64,000 bases of DNA from Enterobacterales bacterium CwR94 (GCA_002837195.1 KZ478060.1:346130-410129); one strand, 5' to 3'. Counted from the first letter of the stretch, positions 44,036 through 52,999 are shown. The notes: generated by a model from the sequence alone, not told the origin. Program-made: numbers and translations.

Positions 44036-44308
44036 TTAGCCTATTAGCTGAGGTGCCTGTTCAAAGATCAGGACGGTGAAGTCGATAAGCTGAGTCAGCA
44101 TCCATTTACCGGCAAACACCAGCACCAGCAGCGTCATCACCAGACGTGGCAAAAAGCTCAGTGTCTGTTCGTTGATTTGTGTGGTGGCCTGAAAAATACT
44201 GACCATCAGACCGGTAAGCAGGCTGGGTACAATCGCCACCACAGAAATCATCAATACCAACTTCAGCCCTTGGGCAAGGATATCGCCCGCCACATCAATG
44301 GTCATCAT
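44036..44308 (-). CDS. fliQ: Flag-2 flagellar export protein FliQ
   Basis: A 90-residue FliQ with two membrane hairpin helices (about 15-38 and 50-74) and the typical VGLMVSIFQATTQINEQTLSF-like core (here SLLTGLMVSIFQATTQ). It builds the export channel with FliP and FliR. Its start overlaps the fliP stop in an ATGA arrangement. Confidence 0.94.
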   Translation of the reverse strand: MMTIDVAGDILAQGLKLVLMISVVAIVPSLLTGLMVSIFQATTQINEQTLSFLPRLVMTLLVLVFAGKWMLTQLIDFTVLIFEQAPQLIG

Positions 44309-45072
44309 AGTGATAGCCCCTGCACACTCTGCGTCAGTGTGCCCACAATTAATGACCAGCCGTCACACAGTACAAACAGAATCAGTTTGAACGGCAGCGA
44401 CACGATAAGCGGCGACAGCATCATCATCCCCATTGCCATCAAGATACTGGCAACAATCAGGTCGATAACCAGAAAGGGGATATAAATCATAAAGCCGATT
44501 TTAAAGGCCGTTTTTAGCTCACTGAGGACAAATGCCGGCGCGATAATCGAGAGATCTTGCTGTTCAGCTTCACCGGTGGCGTTGGCAATGGTCATGATTT
44601 GTGCCAGCGAGGTGCTGCTGGTTTGCGACAGCATGAACTTTTTCAACGGTTCGGCGCCCGTTGTCATCGCTTCTTTCAGGGAAATCGTATTTTCCTGATA
44701 GGGCACGACGGCTTTATCGTAAATCTGCGTCCACACCGGACGCATAACCAGCATGGTTAACACCAGGGCGATGCCCACCAATACCTTATTGGGCGGGCTT
44801 TGCTGCAAACCAATGGCCTGGCGTAGCAAGGCCAGCACGATAATGAACCGCGTAAAGCAGGTCATCATCAGCATCATGATCGGCAGCAGACCCAGCAGGG
44901 TCATCAGGATCAGAATTTCAACTTTGACGCTGTAGTCCTGACCTTGCGCGGTGTTCGTCGCGCTGAAAAGAGTGAATCCGTTCTGCTCGGCCAGCACGGT
45001 GACAGGTGCCAGAAAAAGCACTCCCAGCAGCAGTAAGCGCTGGAAGCATGGTGAACGCATCAAATCTTTCAT
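44305..45072 (-). CDS. fliP: Flag-2 flagellar export protein FliP
   Basis: A 255-residue FliP, the pentameric core of the export channel. It has a cleavable signal peptide (about 1-28, ending VLA), as known for FliP, and four membrane helices. Signatures are MTCFTRFIIVLALLRQAIGLQQSPPNKVL-type loop (near 70-96) and FKIGFMIYIPFLVIDLI near 190-207. No fliO gene separates it from fliN, which is usual for Flag-2-type clusters. Its ATG overlaps the fliN stop. Confidence 0.94.
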   Translation of the reverse strand: MKDLMRSPCFQRLLLLGVLFLAPVTVLAEQNGFTLFSATNTAQGQDYSVKVEILILMTLLGLLPIMMLMMTCFTRFIIVLALLRQAIGLQQSPPNKVLVGIALVLTMLVMRPVWTQIYDKAVVPYQENTISLKEAMTTGAEPLKKFMLSQTSSTSLAQIMTIANATGEAEQQDLSIIAPAFVLSELKTAFKIGFMIYIPFLVIDLIVASILMAMGMMMLSPLIVSLPFKLILFVLCDGWSLIVGTLTQSVQGLSL

Positions 45073-45467
45073 CGTGTCAGTTCAGCCAGTTCTTTATTGT
45101 TAAACTCGATAATGCGCAGGCCATACTTATCGTTCAGCACCACCACTTCGGCTTTACCAAACAAAATGCCATTCACTTTGACATCCAGCGGCTCGCCCGC
45201 CAGTTTGTCCAGCTCGATAATGGAATCGTTATCCACATTAATCAGCTCAGCCAGTGAGACTTCCACTGAGGCCACTTCCAGCGTCAGGGTGACGGGAATA
45301 CGGCTGAACAGAGAAAGATGACGCTTTTTATTACGCACCACGCGCTGCGCCGGTGTTTCAACTACCGGGGCAACCGGAGCTTCAGGTTCCGCGACTTCGG
45401 TCAACGGCTCGTCAAACGAGAAATCAAAATCCATCTCGTTGTCAAAGTTATCGGTCATATCATTCAT
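45069..45467 (-). CDS. fliN: Flag-2 flagellar motor switch protein FliN
   Basis: About 132 residues from the ATG at 45467, which overlaps the last codons of fliM (an upstream GTG would add 8). An acidic N-terminal stretch (DNFDNEMDFDFSFDEP) precedes a SpoA/FliN domain (about 60-132; IPVTLTLEVASVEVSLAELINV then GEPLDVKVNGILFGKAEVVVL). It forms the C-ring base with FliM and binds FliH-ATPase complexes. Coupled to fliM upstream and fliP downstream. Confidence 0.92.
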   Translation of the reverse strand: MNDMTDNFDNEMDFDFSFDEPLTEVAEPEAPVAPVVETPAQRVVRNKKRHLSLFSRIPVTLTLEVASVEVSLAELINVDNDSIIELDKLAGEPLDVKVNGILFGKAEVVVLNDKYGLRIIEFNNKELAELTR

Positions 45468-46332
45468 GTTTTGTCTCGCTGCTACGATCACTGAATTCTG
45501 AGAAGAAAAGCTTGCCGCGATCTTCGCTGATAACGGCGTTGAAAAGAGGTTGCTTACCGACGTACAGCGGGAAATTATCCGGCATGGCGATCGGTAAGAT
45601 ATCGCCGGTTTTCAGGCGATACAGATCGGCCACCGTCATCGGCAGACTGGCTAAGCGGCTGGTTAATTGCACGGGCAGCGTCATAAAGGTGGCACGCGTG
45701 CTGGATTCATCTTCTTTAAGGCGCGTGCTGTTTTCATTTTGACGACGCAGTGTGGCTAATAAGCGGTCTACGTGTGCAGCATCGAGTAATAAAGAAAATA
45801 ATCCTTCGTCATAACCGGCGAGACTAAAGTCAATACGATAAGCCCAATGTGTTACCAGTGCTGCAGGATCGGGTTTAAGCGTGACATCTTCACCAAACAG
45901 TTGATCGCTAACAATCAGTGCTACCAACTCAATGGCCAATTTATTGCGCAGACGTTCTTCTGTGCGACTAATTGGTGTCTCTTTAATAGATACATTGCCT
46001 TTATTATCTTTCGCTAAGCCGTAATAATCATGTAAGACATTTAACAGCAAAATGCGATCGATATAAAAAGCCAGGTTACCAATCTCGCTGGCGAGAATTT
46101 GGCACTGTTTAAGTTGCACGTCAGTTTCGTAATCAATACGTTCAAGAACGATATTGACGCGGAATTTTTTCAAGAAATAGGCATTCAACTTTGCATCCAG
46201 AAGATCAAAGTTGTCTTGAAATATTTTTGGCACCTTATGATAAGGGCGCCCGAGCTTGCTTATTTCCAGCTTCATCATGTTTGGTGCAACACCATCATGA
46301 TAAATTCTGATCTTAGCGTTTTTAGTCCGCAT
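45460..46332 (-). CDS. fliM: Flag-2 flagellar motor switch protein FliM, CheY-binding N-terminus absent
   Basis: A 290-residue divergent FliM with the CheC-like middle domain (about 40-200) and a C-terminal SpoA domain (about 215-280; LPMTVADLYRLKTGDILPIAMP). The usual N-terminal CheY-phosphate-binding peptide (LSQxEIDALL) is not present: the protein begins MRTKNAKIRIYHDG. Chemotactic switching through this protein is thus doubtful. It is the first gene of the leftward export/switch operon, divergent from lafK across about 490 bp. Confidence 0.88.
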   Translation of the reverse strand: MRTKNAKIRIYHDGVAPNMMKLEISKLGRPYHKVPKIFQDNFDLLDAKLNAYFLKKFRVNIVLERIDYETDVQLKQCQILASEIGNLAFYIDRILLLNVLHDYYGLAKDNKGNVSIKETPISRTEERLRNKLAIELVALIVSDQLFGEDVTLKPDPAALVTHWAYRIDFSLAGYDEGLFSLLLDAAHVDRLLATLRRQNENSTRLKEDESSTRATFMTLPVQLTSRLASLPMTVADLYRLKTGDILPIAMPDNFPLYVGKQPLFNAVISEDRGKLFFSEFSDRSSETKHE

Positions 46333-46825
46333 TCTCTAATCCCGAAGGAACGATTGACCTGTCTGATTCTCAGAGATTCCTCATTTCGGAATCTGCCTGA
46401 GTAAAAGGTTTTTGATTTCAGTTTTTAACGGCAGAACAAGCGAATGCTATCTTCTGTAATGCATTAGGATTCTGTCTTGTTTGTCGGTAAATCTTGGTGC
46501 AGATTAAACCCTTGTTGGTAACTTTAAACAACCCTATTTGAGTTATTAATCGGTTATTAAAAACCAGAATAGTCCCATAATAATTTTTGCTAACCATATG
46601 ATTTTAATGAATTAATATTTTAATATGTCGATAATGCTAGATCGGAATGTTCTGATAAGTATACTCGCGGTACAAATTATTGACGCGGAAGATTCCTAAA
46701 GTGTTCGACGCTTAGACGAATCTTAATTTCCTATAAAGGACGGTTTTCCGAACAGTCAGTAATACTACTTACAGGCTTGCGATTGACCGACTTCATCGGA
46801 AGACGTGAATGCGCAGGCTGGGATC
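46333..46825. other. divergent intergenic region fliM-lafK
   Basis: About 490 bp, AT-rich in the middle (46500-46680). It holds two GATTCC-type inverted repeats: AGATTCC (46374-46380) with GGAATCT (46388-46394), and AAGATTC (46689-46695) with GAATCTT (46718-46724). I searched both strands for GG-N10-GC sigma-54 promoters and found none, so the first-level promoters here are probably sigma-70 controlled. No gene is evident; short frames lack ribosome sites. Confidence 0.5.
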
Positions 46826-47857
46826 ATGGAGCTAACGAAAATTATCATGGCCAATACGACCCTGAATAAAAATGGCGCCAACTTCATCGCCAATGCACCT
46901 TCCAGCCTGAATTTGTTTTCACTGGCGAAGCGCGTTGCTAATTTTAATGTTCCCGTTCTTATTACCGGCGAAACCGGAACAGGTAAAGAGTGCGTGGCGA
47001 AATATATTCACCAGCATGCTTTTGAAAAAGAGGCACCTTACGTTGGTGTTAACTGTGCAGCCATTCCAGAAAGTATGCTGGAAGCTATTTTATTTGGCTA
47101 TGAGAAAGGGGCATTTACCGGTGCCATCAGCAGTCAGCCGGGGAAATTTGAACAAGCCAATGGCGGTACACTGCTGTTAGATGAAATCGGTGATATGCCG
47201 TTGGCGCTGCAAGCAAAATTACTGCGTGTGTTACAAGAGCAGGAAGTTGAGCGTCTGGGGAGCCATAAAAAGATCCCCCTGGATATTCGCTTAGTGGCAT
47301 CCACCAATAAAGATTTGGAAGTGGAAATTGCCGAAGGGCGTTTTCGACAGGATCTCTTCTATCGGTTATCCGTTGTGCCGATGCATATTTCCCCTTTACG
47401 TGAGCGCCGCGAAGACATTATTCCCTTAACGGAAATGTTTATCCGTAAATATAAATCCTTTGTCTCGCAAAAACCGTGCATTACCCCAGAAGCGCGTGAA
47501 GCGTTGCTGAGCTACCCGTGGCCTGGCAATGTGCGTGAGTTGGAAAATGTGGTGCAACGCGGATTGATTATGTGCGTGGACGGCGAACTGAACGCCGGCT
47601 GTTTTGGATTGAAGCAGGAAAGCGCATTGATGAATGCCGACGGCTTTGAACTGCCTGATGTGATGGTGAGCGATCTCGAAGGTCCCATTAAGCACCATGG
47701 CCGCAAAGCGGAATTTCAGTACATCGTCGATTTACTGAAACGCCATCAGGGCAACAAATCAAAAACGGCTGAATACCTCGGTATCACACCGCGGGCCTTA
47801 CGTTACCGGTTGGCCAGCATGCGCCAGCAGGGTTTTGATCTCGGATACACCTCTTAA
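46826..47857 (+). CDS. lafK: sigma-54-dependent regulator of lateral-type flagella
   Basis: A 343-residue bacterial enhancer-binding protein. After a short N-terminus (about 25 residues) comes the AAA+ domain with Walker A GETGTGKE (48-55), the sigma-54-contacting GAFTGA loop (95-100), Walker B LLLDE (116-120) and the R-finger region, then a C-terminal Fis-type helix-turn-helix (NKSKTAEYLGITPRALRYRL). There is no receiver domain, so activity is probably set by its level rather than phosphorylation. A GTG 21 bp upstream is an alternative start. It sits between the divergent export operon and fliE, the Flag-2 position of lafK, and should activate the sigma-54 promoter before flgB. Confidence 0.92.
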   Translation: MELTKIIMANTTLNKNGANFIANAPSSLNLFSLAKRVANFNVPVLITGETGTGKECVAKYIHQHAFEKEAPYVGVNCAAIPESMLEAILFGYEKGAFTGAISSQPGKFEQANGGTLLLDEIGDMPLALQAKLLRVLQEQEVERLGSHKKIPLDIRLVASTNKDLEVEIAEGRFRQDLFYRLSVVPMHISPLRERREDIIPLTEMFIRKYKSFVSQKPCITPEAREALLSYPWPGNVRELENVVQRGLIMCVDGELNAGCFGLKQESALMNADGFELPDVMVSDLEGPIKHHGRKAEFQYIVDLLKRHQGNKSKTAEYLGITPRALRYRLASMRQQGFDLGYTS

Positions 47858-47876
47858 TTTCCTTTCAGGAATGAAC

Positions 47877-48227
47877 ATGAACGCGAAAACAGAAGCCCTG
47901 GGTTTGATGGGTGCGCAGCATCAAATGATGATTGAAATGCAGCGCATGCAAGCTCAGGCATCCAGTGGTGCCATCGCACCCGCACCACTGTCCGATGCGC
48001 CCGCCGGGCTCAACTTTGGCAAGGTGCTGGATAGCGCCATTACCCATGTCGATAACCAACAACACATTGCCAGCCAAAAGCAGCGTGAAATTGAAATGGG
48101 CACCAGCGATGACCTGGTGGGCACCATGGTTGAGAGCCAGAAAGCCAGCGTGGCGTTCTCCGCCATGATGCAGGTGCGCAACAAACTGCAACAGTCGTTC
48201 GACGAAGTTATGAATATCTCTCTGTAA
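47877..48227 (+). CDS. fliE: Flag-2 flagellar hook-basal body protein FliE
   Basis: A 116-residue FliE that joins the MS ring to the rod and is the first rod-type export substrate. The C-terminal conserved half (SFxxVL-like NFGKVLDSAITHVDNQQ, then GTSDDLVGTMVESQKASVAFSAMMQVRNKL) is clear; the N-terminus is Gln/Met-rich. ATGs at 47871 and 47877 compete; AGGA abuts the first and is six bases from the second, so I prefer 47877. Confidence 0.92.
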   Translation: MNAKTEALGLMGAQHQMMIEMQRMQAQASSGAIAPAPLSDAPAGLNFGKVLDSAITHVDNQQHIASQKQREIEMGTSDDLVGTMVESQKASVAFSAMMQVRNKLQQSFDEVMNISL

Positions 48228-48236
48228 GGGCAAAGC

Positions 48237-49916
48237 GTGCTTGAGAAATTGAAACAGTCACTGGCCGGATTGCCTGTGCAACATCTAAAAAAATGGTTAC
48301 TGCCCGCCGCGGGTGCGCTGGCGATCACGGCGGTGATCATTGCGCTGCTGTGGCAGAACAACCAGAAGTACACCATGTTGTTTGGCTCCCAGGAAAATAT
48401 CCCGGTCGCGCAGGTGGTGGAAGTCCTTACCGGTGAGCAAATTCCTTACCGCGTTGATCCCAGCACGGGCTATCTGCTGGTGCGCGAAGGCGATATCTCC
48501 AAAGCGCGTATGGCGCTGGCGGGTAAAGGCATCTCCGTCAAAACCCCCACCGGCTACGAGCTGATGGATAAAGAAGAGATGCTGGGCAGCAGCCAGTTTA
48601 TCCAGAACGTACGCTTTAAACGCAGTATGGAAGGCGAGCTGGCACAAAGCATCATGTCGATGGACGCCGTAAGTTTTGCGCGCGTTCATTTAGGGATCAG
48701 CGAAGCCAGCTCTTTTGTCCTGAGCAACAAACCTGACAGCACGGCCTCCGTCGTGTTGCGCCTGAAATATGGCCGCGAGTTATCAGACGACCAGGTGGCG
48801 GCCATCGTCAACCTGGTGGCCGGTAGCGTGCCAGGCATGAAAGTGGATCAGGTGCGTGTGGTTGATCAGGCCGGTAATTTGCTGTCCAGCAGCCTTGCGG
48901 AATCCATTAACGGACGCAACGTGAAGGGCAACAACGCGGTCATGCAGCGCATTCGCGCGGAGACCGAGCAGAACATTGCCAACATCATGGCACCGGTGGT
49001 TGGACGTGAGAACTTCCGCGTTAGCGTCGTGCCACGTATCGATTTCAGCCAGGTTGAAGAGACGCAAGAGCGTTACCTCGGCGATCCGAAGATGAGCAGT
49101 GAAAATCTGAATCAGGAAAACACCATTGACCAAATGGCATTGGGTGTTCCCGGTTCACTGAGTAACCGTCCGGCTCCAGCGAACAACAATGCGAATGCCA
49201 ACGCCAACGCCAATAATGCGGCGCAGGATAATAACCCGAATTCGCAGGCCAGCCGTAACCAGGCGCAGCGCCAGTACACCTGGGACCGCGATATTCGTCA
49301 TATCCGCCATCCTGGCTATCAAATTCAGAAGCTCTCCGTTGCCGTGGTGGTCAATGAGAATGCGGCGACGGTGAAAGCGTGGAGCGAAGCCAATCAGGCC
49401 GAGATCACCAAAATGCTGTGGAATGCTGCCGGCATTGATGAGCAGCGCGGTGACACCTTAACGCTGACGGCCCTGACCTTTAACGCGCCGCCTGCGTTCG
49501 AAGAGCCGGTATTGCCGTGGTATGAGCGTCCGGTAGTGATTGACTGGGCAGAGCGTGGCGGCATCGGTTTACTGGCGCTGTTGATTGTGCTGTTCGGCTT
49601 GCTGCCGATGATGCGTCGCGTTGCGGCCAACAAACAGACTGCGGTAGCGGAATTGCCGGCGGAAACCGAAGGCAGCGAGCCACTGAGCGCACCGACCTTT
49701 GAGCAGTTAACCAAACCGAATGACGCTGACGATCACGATGTGGCGAAAGCCTTGCCGGGCAGTTCATTTGGCAATGACGACAAATTGCCGCCGCAAGGCT
49801 CCGGTCTCGAAACCAATATCAGCTTCTTACAAACCCTGGCGAAAGATGAAACCGATCGCGTCGCCGAAGTGATTAAACAGTGGATTAACAGCAATGAGCG
49901 AAGCAGTAGCAAGTAA
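48237..49916 (+). CDS. fliF: Flag-2 flagellar MS-ring protein FliF
   Basis: A 559-residue MS-ring protein with membrane helices near 20-42 and 442-462. The PrgK-like ring-building motifs and RBM domains lie at about 50-220, with the beta collar between 220 and 430. The start is a GTG with AAGGG upstream; no ATG fits. A low-complexity Asn/Ala stretch (about 315-330, NANANANANN) sits in the collar loop. The C-terminal cytoplasmic tail ends in the FliG-binding segment. It overlaps fliG by 23 bp. Confidence 0.95.
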   Translation: MLEKLKQSLAGLPVQHLKKWLLPAAGALAITAVIIALLWQNNQKYTMLFGSQENIPVAQVVEVLTGEQIPYRVDPSTGYLLVREGDISKARMALAGKGISVKTPTGYELMDKEEMLGSSQFIQNVRFKRSMEGELAQSIMSMDAVSFARVHLGISEASSFVLSNKPDSTASVVLRLKYGRELSDDQVAAIVNLVAGSVPGMKVDQVRVVDQAGNLLSSSLAESINGRNVKGNNAVMQRIRAETEQNIANIMAPVVGRENFRVSVVPRIDFSQVEETQERYLGDPKMSSENLNQENTIDQMALGVPGSLSNRPAPANNNANANANANNAAQDNNPNSQASRNQAQRQYTWDRDIRHIRHPGYQIQKLSVAVVVNENAATVKAWSEANQAEITKMLWNAAGIDEQRGDTLTLTALTFNAPPAFEEPVLPWYERPVVIDWAERGGIGLLALLIVLFGLLPMMRRVAANKQTAVAELPAETEGSEPLSAPTFEQLTKPNDADDHDVAKALPGSSFGNDDKLPPQGSGLETNISFLQTLAKDETDRVAEVIKQWINSNERSSSK

Positions 49917-50922
49917 GGCCCCGGCAAGCAATGCCCCGCGTTCACGCCTGGACCAGGCAGCTATTCTGCTGCTGAGCATTGGTGATGAAGCTGCCGCCAG
50001 CGTGATGTCCAAACTTTCACGCGAAGAAGTGTTGCGCTTAAGTGAAACCATGGCGCGTTTGCACGGCGTGAAGCTGAGCCAGGCGCGTATGGCGATGACC
50101 AACTTCTTTGATGATTATCGTGAGCAGAGTGGGATCAATGGTGCGTCGCGCAGCTATCTGCGCTCGATCCTCGAAAAAGCGCTGGGCGGCGAGATTGCAC
50201 GCAGCGTGATTAACGGGATTTACGGTGATGAAATTCGTCACCGTATGGCACGACTGCAATGGGTCGATGCGCCACAACTGGCCGCGCTGATCGACCAGGA
50301 ACACTTGCAGTTGCAAGCGGTATTCCTCGCTTTCCTGCCGCCGGATGTCGCCGCGATGGTGTTAATGCAACTGGATCAGTTCCGCCAGGATGAAATCCTT
50401 TACCGCGTGGCGCGCATGGATGACGTCAACCGCGACGTAGTCAATGAACTGGAACGTCTGATTGAACGCGGGGTTGCCGTGTTGTCTGAGCACGGTTCGA
50501 AAGTGGAAGGGATTCGCCAGGCGGCGAACATTGTGAACCGTATTTCCAGCAACCAACAAGAGCTGTTGGATCAACTGCATGCGCGTGATGAGCAGGTGGT
50601 TGAAGAGCTGAAAACAGAAATGTACGAGTTCTTTATCCTGACCCGCCAACCTGCCGCGACGCTGCAACGCTTACTGACGGAAATCCCGCTTGAGCAGTGG
50701 GCTATTGCCCTGAAAGGCACTGAGCCGGTGGTACGTGAAACCATGTACGACATGATGCCAAAACGTCAGGTGCAGTTGCTGCAAAGCACCACGGCGCGAA
50801 TGGGGCCCGTACCGGTCAGCCGTGTTGAGCAAGTGCGTCGCGACATCATGAACACCGTGCGTGAACTGGCGGAAGAAGGCGAGATCCAGATTCAGTTGTT
50901 CAATGAACAGACCATGGAGTAA
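49894..50922 (+). CDS. fliG: Flag-2 flagellar motor switch protein FliG
   Basis: A 342-residue FliG with N-terminal FliF-binding (about 15-115), middle FliM-binding (EHGSKVEGIRQAANIVN region near 198-213, with the EHxxQxxA-type motif present as LSEHGSKVEGI) and C-terminal torque domains (LTEIPLEQWAIALKG near 260-275). Charged residues that face the stator in the C-terminal helix are retained. Overlap with fliF implies coupling; some systems even fuse the two. Confidence 0.94.
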   Translation: MSEAVASKAPASNAPRSRLDQAAILLLSIGDEAAASVMSKLSREEVLRLSETMARLHGVKLSQARMAMTNFFDDYREQSGINGASRSYLRSILEKALGGEIARSVINGIYGDEIRHRMARLQWVDAPQLAALIDQEHLQLQAVFLAFLPPDVAAMVLMQLDQFRQDEILYRVARMDDVNRDVVNELERLIERGVAVLSEHGSKVEGIRQAANIVNRISSNQQELLDQLHARDEQVVEELKTEMYEFFILTRQPAATLQRLLTEIPLEQWAIALKGTEPVVRETMYDMMPKRQVQLLQSTTARMGPVPVSRVEQVRRDIMNTVRELAEEGEIQIQLFNEQTME

Positions 50923-50925
50923 GGG

Positions 50926-51660
50926 ATGAACCGCAATCTGTTAAAGCAAGCGCAAGCGTTGGGAAAACTGCGTACCCACGTTTTTCCGCCGCTGCGTAAA
51001 CCCATGCTGGAAATCAATAGCGGCGCGCTGGCTCTCGATCCTGCTGAGTATCAAAAGCAACTGATGGAAGGTTTCCAGCAGGGCGTCAGTGACGGTTTCG
51101 AGCAAGGGATCGAACAGGGTAAAGCGCAAGGTTACCAGGATGGCCTGCAGCTCGGTACCGAAGAAGGCATGACGCAAGGGCGTGCCGACGGCAAGCGCAT
51201 CGCCCACACCGAATTTATGCTGGCCGCCCGTCCGTTGGACAGCCTGACCCAGCAATTGCAAACCGCGCTTGATGAACACCAACAGCGTCGTCGCAATGAA
51301 TTACTGCAACTGGTGGAAAAAGTCACCCGTCAGGTGATCCGCTGTGAGCTGGCGCTGCAACCGACACAATTACTGGCGCTGGTAGAAGAAGCCCTCAGCA
51401 GCTTGCCAGAAGAGCCGGGTCGTTTGCGTGTGTTACTCAACCCGGAAGAGTTCGCGCGTATCAGTGAAGCGGCACCGGAAAAAGTGGCCGAATGGGGACT
51501 GACAGCCGAGCCCGGTATGGAAGCCGGTGAATGCCGCGTGGTCACCGATAGCGCGGAAGTGGATATCGGTTGTCGCCACCGCTTAGACCAATGCATGGAC
51601 GTGCTGAAAAGCAGTCTGGGTGGCACTGACGCTGAACCGTCCGCGAGCGAAGACGAATAA
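50926..51660 (+). CDS. fliH: Flag-2 flagellar export protein FliH
   Basis: A 244-residue regulator of the FliI ATPase. The FliH signature of repeated GxxxG (QGVSDGFEQGIEQGKAQGYQDG, split for reading, about 48-85) precedes a coiled-coil and the C-terminal FliI-binding domain (about 120-235). It begins 3 bp after fliG and ends 5 bp before fliI. Confidence 0.92.
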   Translation: MNRNLLKQAQALGKLRTHVFPPLRKPMLEINSGALALDPAEYQKQLMEGFQQGVSDGFEQGIEQGKAQGYQDGLQLGTEEGMTQGRADGKRIAHTEFMLAARPLDSLTQQLQTALDEHQQRRRNELLQLVEKVTRQVIRCELALQPTQLLALVEEALSSLPEEPGRLRVLLNPEEFARISEAAPEKVAEWGLTAEPGMEAGECRVVTDSAEVDIGCRHRLDQCMDVLKSSLGGTDAEPSASEDE

Positions 51661-51665
51661 TCACC

Positions 51666-52985
51666 ATGAGCGAACTGACAGACTTTGATAAAGCGCTGAA
51701 ATCAATTGAAAACATCAGCCTGGCGCGCGTAGCGGGCCGACTGGTGCGCGTTAATGGCATTTTATTGGAATCTATTGGCTGCCGTTTGGCCGTTGGACAG
51801 CGCTGTCAGGTTGAAAGTGGCAATGGTGAATTAATTGATGCCCAAGTGGTGGGTTTTGATCGCGATACCACATTTTTAATGCCGTTTAAGCACCCGGAAG
51901 GGCTCAGTGCCGGGGGCCGCGTTTTCCCGATGGAGAAAAGCGGCGATGTCATGATTGGCGACAGTTGGCTGGGACGCGTGGTCAACGGCCTCGGTGAACC
52001 CATTGACGGCAAAGGCAAGCTGGGAGGCGATACCGTATTGCCAGCTCAGGTGCCGCAGATTCACCCGCTAACCCGTAAAGCCGTTGATGCGCCGCTGGAT
52101 GTGGGCGTGAAAGCGATTAATGGCTTACTGACCATCGGTAAAGGTCAACGTGTTGGCCTGATGGCCGGCTCTGGCGTGGGGAAATCGGTGCTGCTCGGCA
52201 TGATAACCCGCTGCACGCAGGCTGATGTGGTCGTGGTTGGGCTGATTGGTGAGCGTGGTCGTGAAGTTAAAGAGTTTATCGATCATGCCCTGCAAGCCGC
52301 GGGGATGGCGAAGTCGGTTGTGGTTGCCGCACCGGCAGATGAATCTCCGTTAATGCGCCTTAAAGCGACAGAAATTTGCCACTCGATTGCCACGCATTTC
52401 CGTGAGCAGGGAAAAGACGTGTTGTTGTTGGTGGACTCCTTAACCCGCTATGCGATGGCGCAGCGTGAAATTGCGCTGTCGCTCGGTGAACCCCCTGCGA
52501 CCAAAGGCTATCCGCCTTCGGCGTTTGGCATGATCCCGCGGCTGGTTGAAAGTGCCGGAAACAGTTGTGGCGAAGGCACCATGACCGCGATTTATACCGT
52601 GCTGGCAGAAGGTGATGACCAGCAAGACCCGATTGTTGACTGCGCACGTGCAGTGCTGGATGGCCATATCGTGTTATCGCGCCATTTGGCCGAAGCGGGT
52701 CACTATCCGGCGATTGATATCGGCCAAAGCATCAGCCGCTGTATGTCCCAGGTCACGGAGAAAAGCCATCAGCAAGCGGCGCGTACTTTAAAACGCCTGG
52801 TGGCAGATTTTGCCGCCATTAAGCCACTGCTGCCGCTGGGCGGCTATGTCGCAGGCGTGGACGCCGCAGCGGATCGTGCAGTGCGTTTACAACCGGCGGT
52901 GGACAACTATCTGCGTCAGCAAACCGACGAATGTGCTGGTCTGGAACAGGCCATCGACAGCTTGCAAATGCTGGCTAACAGTTAA
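51666..52985 (+). CDS. fliI: Flag-2 flagellum-specific ATPase FliI
   Basis: A 439-residue F1-beta-like ATPase that energises flagellar export. Walker A is AGSGVGKS (167-174), Walker B LLLVDSLTR (about 252-260), with the GERGREVKEFI segment (about 195-205) and the SGLGEPID-like NGLGEPIDGKG loop near 107-117. Length is normal (E. coli 457, lateral types shorter). Confidence 0.96.
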   Translation: MSELTDFDKALKSIENISLARVAGRLVRVNGILLESIGCRLAVGQRCQVESGNGELIDAQVVGFDRDTTFLMPFKHPEGLSAGGRVFPMEKSGDVMIGDSWLGRVVNGLGEPIDGKGKLGGDTVLPAQVPQIHPLTRKAVDAPLDVGVKAINGLLTIGKGQRVGLMAGSGVGKSVLLGMITRCTQADVVVVGLIGERGREVKEFIDHALQAAGMAKSVVVAAPADESPLMRLKATEICHSIATHFREQGKDVLLLVDSLTRYAMAQREIALSLGEPPATKGYPPSAFGMIPRLVESAGNSCGEGTMTAIYTVLAEGDDQQDPIVDCARAVLDGHIVLSRHLAEAGHYPAIDIGQSISRCMSQVTEKSHQQAARTLKRLVADFAAIKPLLPLGGYVAGVDAAADRAVRLQPAVDNYLRQQTDECAGLEQAIDSLQMLANS

Positions 52986-52999
52986 TCAGGAGCGACATG

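Noticed and set aside
46333-46825. Sigma-54 promoters for fliM or lafK
   Set aside because: No GG-N10-GC pair with supporting bases found on either strand.
47800-47876. Sigma-54 promoter at the end of lafK for fliE (GGTATCACACCGC in 47781-47793)
   Set aside because: GG to GC spacing is one base too short, and flanking bases do not match the consensus.
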